From Chondrosia reniformis (Eukaryota; Porifera; Demospongiae; Chondrillida; Chondrillidae), in contig OX359189.1 in the NCBI GenBank assembly GCA_947172415.1, positions 1,634,501-1,698,500 on the forward strand: a stretch of DNA of 64,000 nt. Reading direction: 5' to 3'. The position numbers were made by a program, and so were the translations under genes. This document shows, piece after piece, positions 1 to 11,500 of this stretch (within the stretch, counting starts at the first letter, position 1; the number at the start of each line of letters is the position of its first letter). Below the pieces are notes generated by a model that was not told the DNA's origin, made no database searches, and saw nothing but the letters and a program-made list of their open reading frames with translations.

Positions 1-159
1 GTGAGTAGTTTTCTATGTGTAGCTATATCTAATATTGAAGGCATAATGATTATTTGAGTTTGGAGACATTTCAACTGTAGATATTTATCAGCTATTGGTG
101 AATATTTTTTATTGTTATGAAACTAGGTTTTACTTTTGCTAGTAACTTTCTATGTAGGG

Positions 160-700
160 TCTTCACAGCCACACCTACCAGAACCCTCACAGCCACACCT
201 ACCAGGACCCTCACAGCCACACCTACCAGGACCCTCACAGCCACACCTACCAGAACCCTCACAGCCACACCTACCAGAACCCTCACAGCCACACCTACCA
301 GGACCCTTACAGCCACACCTACCAGGACCCTTACAGCCACACCTACCAGGACCCTTACAGCCACACCTACCAGGACCCTTACAGCTACACCTACCAGGAC
401 CCTCACAGCCACACCTACCAGGACCCTCACAGCCACACCTACCAGGACCCTCACAGCCACACCTACCAGGACCCTCACAGCCACACCTACCAGGACCCTC
501 ACAGCCACACCTACCAGGACCCTCACAGCCACACCTACCAGGACCCTTACAGCCACACCTACCAGGACCCTCACAGCCACACCTACCAGGACCCTCATAG
601 CCACACCTACCAGGACCCTCACAGCCACACCCACCAGGACCCTCACAGTCACACCTACCAGGACATTAACCAGAATCCTCATAACCACGCCAACATAGAG
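160..700. repeat. 24-bp minisatellite array 1
   Basis: About 22 head-to-tail copies of a 24-bp unit whose core reads CAGCCACACCTACCAGGACC, with single-base variants (GAACCCTC, GACCCTTA). Because 24 is divisible by three and the unit has few stops, several frames on both strands stay open and give periodic peptides ([24 protein letters not shown]). I treat these as artefacts. The same unit recurs at about 36798-37183, directly after the NLR stop codon. Confidence 0.95.
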
Positions 701-1739
701 CCTCACAGTATATGTACATGCATAAAGGTGATTATTTGATTATTCAGTTACTGAAACTATATTCACTAGTTCTATGTACGTATGTATATGTGGTCCATAT
801 CTGGTTTAGTTTAACTTAAATCCATTACCTCCAGCTTATTAGACCTGTTTTTATGTAGCACATATAAGTGTACTTGCTTCTACAATCATGAAGTTCTGTA
901 AGGTTCCTATATTTGGCTTCAATACTTAGCCTAATATGGTGTAAGAATAACTGCTAAACCGGATGAAGCATTAAAAGATCTACAAAAGTAATTTTATGGT
1001 CATTTTATTTGATAAGACACTCTCATAGCTGTGCAATGTATTTTAATTTTAATTTACGCTATATGTATGACATGCATATACGTATAGGTAGTAAGCAGTT
1101 CCACTATATATTAAAATGACTGTTAAATCTCAGATTCAACAGATGTCTAATATTCATAGAAATTTTTGTTTGTATATAGGTTGATTTTTGATGATGATTA
1201 TAGATACAACTAGGGTTGTTGTGTAGTACAGTGTGTATCACACTTGTATTAAACTGTATTGTGTTTGTCAACATATACTAAATCTCGTTTGTTTAGTTAC
1301 TAAAGATAAGTCCTGCTAGATCATACACTTGCCAAGTACAAAGAGAAGCAGCCTGAAGCCTCAGTCCTGTTCCTGTTGGATTTTCACCTGTGTATCAGTA
1401 AGTCCCAATTTTAATGTTAAGGTGTATTTAGATTTGAATTTTTAAGTTATCAATTTCCCCATCTATAATATCCCTAGTGCCCCAAACTATATGGCGTTTA
1501 TCTACTGTCTCTTGCACTACATGCACAGAGGTGAAGACAACTGTATTTTAAAGGTGTGTAGCATGTATCTGCATGCAGCAAGCAGTAAGATGTTTTTGCT
1601 ATAATGTCAATTTTGTTCACCAATCTATCTGGCCATCATGCAGCAGCAGTTGGAGGCTGAAACCTTTGAATTAAATACCCTGTTCGATATTGTTTATAAT
1701 GTGTTTTAAAATGAAAGATGCACGGTATTCATGCGTGTC
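701..1739. other. AT-rich non-coding stretch
   Basis: No exon can be supported here. A possible terminal exon at about 1306-1400 (reading ISPARSYTCQVQREAA then stop) has a plausible acceptor but nothing upstream to join. The window opens with GTGAGT, which resembles a splice donor, so an upstream gene may extend from outside the window. Confidence 0.5.
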
Positions 1740-1887
1740 GATGAAGGCCTGCCCTATCGCCAACCCACGCGGAACTAAATGACGTAGTCCCTATTTGCAG
1801 TCCCTAATTTTCTTGGGCGTCAGGAGTAATAGCCGACAAGGCCAAGTTTTATTGCCGAAATACCAGCTCTGAGCTATACATTTTAAG
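1740..1887 (+). promoter_or_regulatory. Probable promoter and 5' non-coding exon of gene A
   Basis: This stretch is visibly richer in GC and CpG than its flanks. It carries a CRE-like TGACGTAG at 1780-1787 and ends at a strong donor (AAG|GTAAGG, 1887/1888). The first coding exon of gene A starts after an acceptor at 2322-2323 (TTCCTTTAG), leaving 56 nt of 5' UTR before the ATG at 2380. A spliced 5' UTR is therefore the simplest reading. The transcription start itself is not visible. Confidence 0.45.
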
Positions 1888-2379
1888 GTAAGGCTATAGA
1901 CTAGTTATCAGGCAAGTCAAAGCTAGACCAAGAGCTTCGAAATAAGTAAGATTCTTACCTTAGCCATTTAGTCATCGGATGATCCGTATACTCTTTATCT
2001 CAGCAATAAATAAATACGTAACGATAACAGTGTTAACCTTTATAGAGAGAAATTTTAAGTTATAGAATAGAAAATGCGCATTCGCCGTGGCTATTTAAAA
2101 CCTCTTAGTGTCCTAAGATTAGAACAATAGCGATTTCGTACACATGCATGAAGTAGACTTTCGAAATTTTCGGAGTTTATAATTATCGACGTTTGGTTAT
2201 ATATTCAGCGGCTTCTATACTGAGCGAATCGCAAATTCGACGCAGTTGCATTGAAATTTTTATTCATTTCTCGTTATTCAATGAAGGTTGTTAAAATTCT
2301 ATTATTTGTTGTTATTCCTTTAGGTGGCTGAGATTCAGTATACGACAATCTTCCATTTTCAAATACCAAGCCACACCAA

Positions 2380-5300
2380 ATGGCGAGCAAGTCTAAAGCA
2401 CCACTGGAAACAGACGACTTTCATACACCACTAACAAAGAAGACACCGCGTACCAAACACCCGTCGAACTTCCCAAGAAAAGGTGATCTTGCAAAGAGTT
2501 GTACCACTATATAGCCACATATTACAGGCATAGTGCATGTCTTTTAAGTTACTATGCAGAGTTGTATTAGCTAAATTTTAAGATTGAATTATGCTGTATG
2601 TTATTTGGTTTTCTTTTGTAGCTTTATGGCCTACTGAATCTGACAATTTGGAAACCATTTTAGAGAAACATGAAACAGCCGAAGGTGTAGAGTCAGTTAC
2701 CGACATGCCTGCTGATGATTCTGACAATTATGTCAGTTTACACCCACCGCCACTTGAAAAGCCTAATACTTCAAGTGAGCCTATATTGCAATACATAATT
2801 ATAGCATGCACATATAATATATTGACAGATTTTATTTTAAAATATAGTTTTGGACACAAATGTTGGGAGTTCTGAAGGTAATGAAAGAGTTAGTCAAAGT
2901 TCATTAGGTTCAGAAGACCCTGACTACTGCTACGTGTCACATCAGCAGTATAGCCCTAAATTCAATGATGACAGAGGCTATAAAGATGATAGAAAAGCCA
3001 GTCAAAGTTCAATAAACTCAGAGGATTCCGACTACTGCTACGTATCACATCAGGAGTATAGCCCTAAATTCAATGACGACAGAGGCTATAAAGATGATAG
3101 AAAAGCCAGTCAAAGTTCAATAAACTCAGAGGATTCCGACTACTGCTATGTGACATATGATCAGCTTAATTCTAATGACAGGAGCAGCTGTGAAGCTGAT
3201 AGGAAAGTCAGTCAAATTTCTACAGAATCAGAGGATCCCTATAGCTATGCTTTACCTCACCAGTGTAAGCCTTGTACTTGTCACAATGACATGCATGCTT
3301 TAAAGTTATAGGTATTGATAAGGGACGTGCATATACGTAACTAGGTGAAACATTGTACTGTACAAACTATTAGAAATTTATGGTTTGAAATATCTTTCAT
3401 CGTTTTATATGAAGTACTACTCTTATTGAAGAAGATTCTCCACAGTTGTAGCAATCATGCAGAAGTTTTACACATGCATGTGTTACAAACCTGTACCTTA
3501 GGATTCCTGTATTGTACATAACCAAACCTGGCATGTACGTATGGTGTCTGTAAAAACAGACTGTTTACAACTTTTATGTAGAGATGAATATAATTTAGAT
3601 TCTATGAATACCATGTATATTGTAAAATCTGCTTGTATAATGTGAATTCTTTTAAATTCCCTTTCCCCTGGGGATTATAATGAGGTTTCACTGTGTATAC
3701 ATACGTGATTTTGTTTATTTCAATTATTATCACAGACAACATGTACATTTGTATATATAGCTGTTCTTATAGGATTCCCCTACTTATTTTGAGAAGTGAA
3801 AAGATATCTGGCTACTGATCTTTACATACATACTGTATGTTTTGTATATACATATGTATTCCATTTATTTTACGTATATGTAGTTCAGCTAATACCAGGT
3901 AGTGGCGAAATGCAATGTGTTGCTGGAGGAAAGGAGGTGATTTTCTCTGCAAATTTGGATAAACATTCCTTGTTACTTAGAGGTACACAAGATCCATAAG
4001 CCATTGTATCTCACATGTTCAATAGCAAGATGAGATGTCCGTGTGAAGGGCATGACATACTTAAGTATACACTGGTAAATACTCTAAAAAGCTACTTCCC
4101 AGAAGCTAAATAGAAGTAAGAAACATATATAGAGCCAAATTATGTTAGTAACATTTTATTTTTACTTACAGTCAATTAATTTGCCTACACAAAATGTTTG
4201 TTTGTATGGAAAGGCTCTTCATATAACTGAATTTTACCTGTAAGAATAGGTACTAGTTTCAAGTTGTTCAGTTGACTGTGTATACTATATACACTAACTA
4301 TACAGTAAATGTGAAGCTTTACAGAAATTTCATATTCATAATCGATTACTGTAGATTCAAATGGTTACAGTGAAAGCAATTATGTGAATCAAAGTGCTGC
4401 TGATTTTGATAACACTGGCAATGACTATGAATATGTTGAATTTACTGACCCTAAACAGCAAAAAAGTTAGTACTGGCATTGCCCACTTAATATACTGTAC
4501 CAGAAATACAATTTCTGTGCATTATAGCTAATACTACATTACATACATAAGACCTTTGACAGTATACGTACATGTATATATTTTATGTAATTCAGGTTTG
4601 ATTGCTTGTGAAGATGATAGGCGAATGAGACAAAGTTCTATTTGTTCAAATGGAAGTGACCATGATTATGAAAACATTGACCCCAGTCAACTTCAAATCA
4701 AGCCACATTCGAATTCAAGTTAGGAATTAAATAGTATCCACAACTCTAGATTTTACACTTGTTGTATTTGTATAATACTAACCTATTTGTGTCTGCCAAT
4801 CAAGTTGGTTTGTTTGTATTGTGTATGTTAAAAGAATGTGTGCTTTTGTTTCTGAATATCTTTATTACAATTACACATACGTACGTATAGTCTTACCCAT
4901 GCATATGCACACAAGTATCTCCCAGTGATTATTTCTATGGTAAGTATATATAGGTATTATGTATATTAGGAGGCGACCTACGTATAGTTATGTAGCAGGT
5001 CCACCCTGGGGGGCTAGGAGGGGACAAATAGTATATACATATAGTAATTATATGCTAGTCTGTCTTTGTGGATACAGTATACATTTTGAAATAGTAGTTT
5101 AAGCAAAATATACTCTATAATGTTGTGTCATCTCTTTGCACATTTAGAGCAATCAATCTTAGAAACTGTAGCTGATTCTAGTGCCAGTGATATGAAAGAC
5201 ACAGCAAGTGGAAGTGAAAGTTCAAGACATTCTATCCAGTCTGATGACAGTTTTGTTTTCATCAGTAAGTGCTTACCAATAGCATCCAGTAGTATATTAA

Positions 5301-8097
5301 ACTTCCTGAACAAGATTGAAGGCAATTATTTGATTGAAATTATCAACTCCTGTTGTGTATGTATACATATATAGCTTCTTTGTTGATAACAATATAGACG
5401 TACATGTGTACTATATGCATATACCTACGTACGTATATATTTCATACGTACATGTACGTATTTGACCAACATGTATATCTCACATGTGTTTCCATATTAT
5501 TAGTACAGTATGTGGGCTAGAGTACATGCATGTAGTCTTTTTAAGGTGCCCAAATGACCTATATGCATGAATAGCTAGATAATGGATATATACAGTACAA
5601 GTCTTTGGTTGTTCAATTACTATGTACATTTATAAGCAACAATTAACATGAAACCAGGAGGAGGTAAAACAAACAAAGTCAAGTAGGGGAATTAAGATCT
5701 ATATTCCCCTACTATATTCCTATGTATATACCTACGTATGTATATTTATACACATTCTTGTACATACATATATAGGCATGCATTAAGACAACAATGTTGT
5801 CATAATCCAAACATAGGTACATTTATGTACATCCTGTGTCCATATTTATTCTCACTTATACTGTAGGTCAATCCACACATGATGGAGCAACAAAGAGAGA
5901 CAGTGATGTATCATTTCAGTCAGATGATAGTCATGTACTTATTTATTATAGAAAGAGGTCAAAATCGTTGCCAGAAAGGTGTACGTATAGGTTAACATGT
6001 AGACAATTGCACCTAATATAAGTTAACATTTAATACAGTGTACATATACGTAAGTTATTTAGCTCATGATTTTGAGTGCTTTAGTGTCCATAGTAACAGT
6101 GATGTTTAACCTAATACTGTAGCTAAGCACCAAGAAAACCACATGTTGCAATTATAGTTGTATGTATAACCAGTGTATTGAGGTTGTAATGAAGGATAAG
6201 ACTTTTATTTTTTACTTTCACATTTGTCTTACTAATAATAATTATTTTTTCTATATATAGTGAATGAAATTTCTTTGGACTGTGATGATTATAGAATTAG
6301 TGAATCACCAAAAAGAGAAAGTTGTGCCGATCAAAGTTCTATTGATCCTGTTGAAAATGATAATGGTTATGTCACTTCTCCTTGTCTTAATTCACCCGTG
6401 AATTTTAATGGTAAATTGATCTTAAGTCTAATGATGTACCTATAGTTATGTACGTATTATACAGCTGAATTACTAGCCTGGCTGCATTGGATGGGTGGCA
6501 GGTTTATTAGTGTATAAAAAGATAGCATACCACACCCTTATTACTCACCAAGTACAATTAACTCCCTTTATCACAAAAATAACGTACATAGTTTTAAAAA
6601 TTAGAACAAGTAATTTTAACAAGAAAAAGGGAGAAATACAAGTAAATAAAAGTATTTACAGAAATGATGTTAGAAGTAGGAATGGCAGTGTTCACTAGTA
6701 CATCTGCAAAAAGTATCGAAACAAGACAGTGATTATATGATAAGGCTATAATCATACAGAAGTTGCATATATACTGAAATTTAAGTAACTTAACCATACA
6801 CTTCTGTGTTTGAGTGCACCATTCCTACTTCGGCTTTGTGTGCCCAAACACATGCAGAAGTGTGTCCTACTTCTAACATCATTTTTGTAAATGTTTTTAT
6901 TTATTTTTAATTTTAACTGAATTATTAATTAATGTATTGCCCTAAAATAGTCTTTTACTGTGTGTAAGTGTATTAATTGTATACTTTCTAATTAGAAGTA
7001 TATTTTGCATATAGTCATTCCACATCCTAATGACTCTACAACTCGGCCTGAGTACAAACAAGCATGTAAGTACAGTATATCTTGATAAATAAAAATTGTA
7101 AAAACATAAAGTAAAGAACTGTTATTTTGTATTGTAGTACTTCTGAGTGCATTAAGGTTTTACAAGGCAGCTGAAGTGATGTCCAGCTCTATTTATTTAC
7201 GACTGTCTCCATTTGAAGACTCAATGGATGTACCTGTGTATAGAAAGTACAAGCTTCTCAGGACTCTGTTTAAAAAATGCAAGAGAAATCATCAAAATCT
7301 TGTAGATTCTCTTACTAATACACTGGGTTCAACACAAGGTCAAGTTGTAAGACTTTTGAAATGTTTCTCGCTAAATGAAAGGGAATTTGAAAAACAGAGA
7401 TGTCAAGCTGAACACAAGGCCTTGAAGATTTGTTCTATCTTGGGCATTAAATGTGGTATGTGTATATGTATACCATATCCACTGCATGTACGTATACTAA
7501 CTTAACATATGGGACTAGTTTCCTATACCAGTGCCCTTACAAGTATTAAGTATACATTTTCCTATTAAATTATACTTAGCTTAAGAATACGTAGCTTACC
7601 AACTTTCATTTAATAGATGCTGTTCCAACTACTGCTTTCATGCAAAGTGTAGCAGATAGATTTCACTGTGTGTGGTTAATGCTTGGAGCACTGTTGGGTA
7701 ATGATGAAGATAAAATTGCAGGAGTGTGTGTTCAGTATCATGAACATCGACCAGGATATCCAATTGTTCAGGCAACAGTAGCAGTAATGAAGGCATGGTC
7801 AGACCACTGCTTGTGTAAATCTCTGGATTCAGAACACACTTGTCTGACTGTCTTAACTGCACTAGTGCTGTTGGGCAAGGAGGAAGCGATGATTTGCAAT
7901 GAAGGTGAAACAGGTATTTAATCCTTTACCATTAAATATAGAACATTGGTATGTATATACACAAGAGTTGATCTGATATCTAGTATATAGAGATATTATA
8001 AAACAATCAACAATCTAAGCTACATTTCAACTCTTGAAAGGATTATTTGCTTTTATAATATGTAGGTACCCATGACTCAAGATGGCTCTCTATTTAG
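2380..8097 (+). CDS. Gene A: Tyr-motif scaffold with paired death-fold-like domains
   Basis: Predicted 12 coding exons: 2380-2482, 2622-2774, 2848-3264, 4355-4465, 4596-4718, 5148-5264, 5867-5980, 6261-6410, 7015-7065, 7138-7455, 7617-7913, 8066-8097 (661 aa). All introns are phase 1 and all internal exons are multiples of 3. Residues 1-446 are Ser/Asp/Glu-rich and carry repeated tyrosine motifs such as SDNYVSL, SEDSDYCYV, DYEYVEF, DYENID and NGYVTSP. Exon 3 contains two near-identical 108-bp repeats (2892-2999, 3000-3107) plus part of a third. Residues 447-552 and 553-651 are two helical domains matched by the last domains of genes B and C. The second carries the pattern W-x2-LGALL...TCLTVLTALVLLGKEEA. 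The last exon encodes GTHDSRWLSI and resembles the end of gene B. No enzyme motif is seen. A scaffold or adaptor role, with tyrosine phosphorylation, is inference. The death-fold call rests on helix pattern and on the neighbouring NLR. Confidence 0.7.
2892..3170 (+). repeat. 108-bp coding tandem repeat in gene A
   Basis: Two full 108-bp copies and a partial third lie inside one exon. Each encodes a 36-residue unit that starts SQSS and contains DSDYCYVSHQ or a close variant. Copies 2 and 3 are identical at their starts (SQSSINSEDSDYCYV), which points to recent in-frame duplication of the tyrosine motif. Confidence 0.9.
6641..6908. mobile_element. MITE-like element with ~40-bp terminal inverted repeats
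   Basis: The left end (core AATGATGTTAGAAGTAGG from about 6662) is matched in reverse complement by CCTACTTCTAACATCATT at about 6865-6882. Pairing continues outward through TTTACA and AAATAAA. It sits in an intron of gene A. There is no internal coding capacity. No target-site duplication was resolved by eye. Confidence 0.75.
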
Positions 8098-8289
8098 CCC
8101 ATAGAGGAAGAGTGATTTCCTATTTATAATCCAATGAAAGAGCTGGTTCTTTTTCTAATTTATAACATTTCCTTTAAATGTATTCAATATTCATTTAATA
8201 GCTATAGGACTTTGGTCTTCCAAGACTTTGGTTGGTCAGGCTCAATATGTTTATCAGATCATAGCCTTTGCACTGGCTTAGTAGACTTT

Positions 8290-8525
8290 GTATAGCACGC
8301 GGCGCGGAGAGTCGGAGACAACTGGGGACAAAATTTTCCCTTCAAAAGTTGAAAACCATCCTATGTAATTTTTATCACCCGAAAACTTTTGATCGTCAAT
8401 AATGACGTCATATAAAGCCTTAGGGGGAATTACGAGAAACGAAACAGCTTAGAAGATGTATAAGTGTATAATACTTTTTATTTATGATTAACAGTTTATA
8501 AATCGGTACGATACAATTTTTTGCG
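8290..8525 (+). promoter_or_regulatory. Promoter region of gene B
   Basis: A CpG-containing patch (CACGCGGCGCGGAGAG, about 8297-8312) precedes a perfect CRE palindrome, TGACGTCA at 8403-8410. TATAAAG follows immediately at 8411-8417. The ATG of gene B is 116 nt beyond the CRE. The gap from the gene A stop to the gene B ATG is 428 bp. Confidence 0.6.
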
Positions 8526-11500
8526 ATGGCGGAGTTCCCTCAAGAACTTTTTGAGAAAAAAACACTAGCTCAATCGGCGGAGAAGCAAAATCTAGGTAAA
8601 TGTTCTATATATGGTCATATTATATATGTATATAGATATATATGTAATGCATGGCCCCGTGCGTTTGCCAAGCGTATATACGCATTCCATACGATCATGT
8701 ACGTAGACTATTATGCATATATATTGAGTCGCGTATACGTATACGTAGGCTTTTAATAGATCTAAGACAAGAACATGTTCGATCAGTACAATATCTACGT
8801 ATTTGTCCTAAATCCAATCTGTTCCTCACTCAATTTACGCCCCTATAAATCACATGCACTGCATATTATGATTTTTTGCATATAAATTAATGATTCACGG
8901 TATATGTATATTTTCTATATTATTATAATGTTTGAATTATATATCCATGCGTGCCTGTCTATATTTGATATAGAAACGCGTGCCCAGATTGAAGATTTAG
9001 CTGTTATGTCATTGCCAACTCCAGTTGATGCACTAGGTATTTCCCTTAATTGCACTTAATATGTACTGTACTACTTTATACGTAATATTATCAAACTCTT
9101 TCCACCCATTCTGTGTATATAATTGGAGTATCATCAGTTAAATAATATACTTAAGTCTGTCAATCACTATTATATAGATGTTTACCAGGGAGCAGTGTTT
9201 CCTAATCATCCTGATTGCCTACTATATGAGGAAGTAGAAGTAAAGCAAAAGCTACTGAAGAACCACAAAAGAGGAATGTGTTGGATAAAATCAGGGAGAT
9301 TGTGTTTATCTGACAAGACTGGATCTAGAGTCACTATTGTGAAGACATTAGTAGATGTACAGAAATGTTTAAGAATCAGTAAAAATCAAAAGTACGACTT
9401 ATATTTTAAACAGAGGATGACAAAGCGTGATTATGTGGTACTCTTGAGTTCCTCGGAACATTATGACCAGTGGATATCTTTCATTGGAGGTACAACCTAT
9501 GGACATGACACTTAGGTATACTATAAATTACTAGCTCTCATTTTTTGCTTCTTTAGGGACAAGTGGAGTGTTTGCTTCTCGAACCTTTCCATCTGCAGGT
9601 TTATGTATGTTCATATGTGGCTACACCCTGTATGTGATTTATATTATGCTATTTTAATTCCTTGTGTTTATATGCATTATCAAAGTATGTATACTGCATG
9701 TACATAATAGTTGCTTCCGGTTAGTTTAGTGGTCCCTGCACATGGCCAGATGATTATTCACTCTCCTTATATACGTACCCGTTACAGCTTACGCAGAAGA
9801 TAATCCTGATTCCAATGGAAGTGGTCCTAAAATGGGGAAGAGCAGTAAGTTAATCAGTCAAAGCTCTATTGGATCTGACAACTCTGATTAAGATACCTTT
9901 TTTCCAAAATGAATATTTAGGAGCCTCTCAAGAAGTTAGAATATATTTATTTTACCTTAATTATCATAATAGTCTTTGACGTGGTTCATCTTTAGTCTTT
10001 ACATTATGACCCTGCATGGGGCCCTCGATCAGGGTCAAAACTATCTACTCCAAAGAAAAAAACTTTGTCTCTAGATGTTAAAGAGACTATACAAAGATAC
10101 AAAGATGAGCCATCTCAAAGATAGGTTTGGTGCAGTTGGAAGAAATCTCTATCTTCTAATTCTAAATTTTAGTCGCTTTTGTATTGACAACCAAACTGGT
10201 AATGTTATGTAATCCTTGTATATATGTACAATAAGGCTACATGTTTATATATGTACCTAGCTGAAGCTCCTATACATAATTATGGCTAGCTATAGCTGAA
10301 CATTGCCATGGCCAGTTAAAATATATAAGCCATTATTATTTAGTTGAAGTACATACAGTTTCTGAGACAGACGTAGTCAAAGCCATCAAGTCCTTCCCAA
10401 ATGACTCTGCAGGGGGCCCTGATGGCCTCCGCCCACAACATCTCAAAGACATGATTTCTACTATAGCTGGCCCTGAAGGTGAGAACTTGTTGTCTTCCCT
10501 AACATCTCTTGCTAACCTTGCTCTCTCTGGTGATATTCCTTCATCTGTACGCCCAATTTTTTTTGGTGCCTCACTTACCATCCTTAATAAAAAAGGCGGA
10601 GGGGTTAGGCCTATTGCCGTTGGCTGCACCCTTCGGCGTTTGGTGGCTAAACTAGCAAGCCATTCAGTCGTGGAGTCAGTTGGCACTTATCTTTCCCCTT
10701 TTCAGCTCGGCTCTGGAGTTCCATTTGGGGCAGAGGCTGCTGCCCATTCGGCACGATCATATCTGAATGACTTACCTTCTTCACATATTTTGCTTAAGCT
10801 GGACTTTGAGAATGCCTTTAACACCATCAGACGTGACAAAGTCCTTGAAGCAGTGGCTGCCATTACACCCCAACTCCTCCCCTATGTATTTTCTTGCTAT
10901 TCTTCTCCATCAACTCTTTACCTTCAGAGTACTACTTTAGAATCTAGAGAAGGAATTCAACAAGGGGACCCTCTAGGTCCTCTCCTCTTCTGTTTATCGA
11001 TCCAACCCGTCATCCTCCAACTCAGCTCAGAGTTTCGTGTGTTTTACTTGGATGATGGAACTTTGGGGGGCCTTGAGAAGGATGTTTTACATGACTTTGT
11101 TTCCATCAAACAGGAGTGCAGTTCTCTCGGTCTCAAACTTAATATTTCCAAATCAGAGCTCATTAGTTATGGCCCAGCTGGTGCCCAGCTGCTCAAGGTA
11201 GCACCCAATCTTCGCCAGATACACCCTAATGAAGCCACTCTATTGGGATCCCCTATTGGCCAGCTGCCTTCCATCAATACTGCCCTATCCAATAAGATCC
11301 AAGCACTGAGAACCATGGGCTCCAGATTATCTCTCCTTTCCAAGCATGATGCCTTGCTTTTACTTCGGCATTGTTTTGCCCTTCCAAAGATTCTATATGT
11401 TCTGAGGACAGCACCCTGCTTCTTGTCACCCCTTCTAACTTCCTTCGACCAGGAACTACGCTCTTCTCTGAGTTTGATCCTTAATATTAACTTTGACTCG

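Noticed and set aside
92..706. Long open frames on both strands over minisatellite 1 (and likewise 36517-37239)
   Set aside because: The 24-bp unit is a multiple of three, so frames stay open by periodicity. The peptides are pure repeats with no gene context.
1306..1400. Possible last exon of an upstream gene (ISPARSYTCQVQREAA then stop)
   Set aside because: No upstream exon is visible to set phase, and the peptide is too short to judge.
3881..3999. Candidate extra exon of gene A (frame reading LIPGSGEMQCVAGGKEVIFS)
   Set aside because: In phase 1 it stops after four codons, and exon 3264 joins 4355 in frame without it.
7918..7921. Stop of gene A at 7919-7921 by read-through of the DLD2 exon
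   Set aside because: A good donor at 7914 and an in-phase terminal exon at 8066 similar to that of gene B make splicing more likely. Read-through is still possible.
10336..10686. 116-aa minus-strand frame over the RT element
   Set aside because: Antisense shadow of the RT coding sequence, whose plus frame has conserved motifs.
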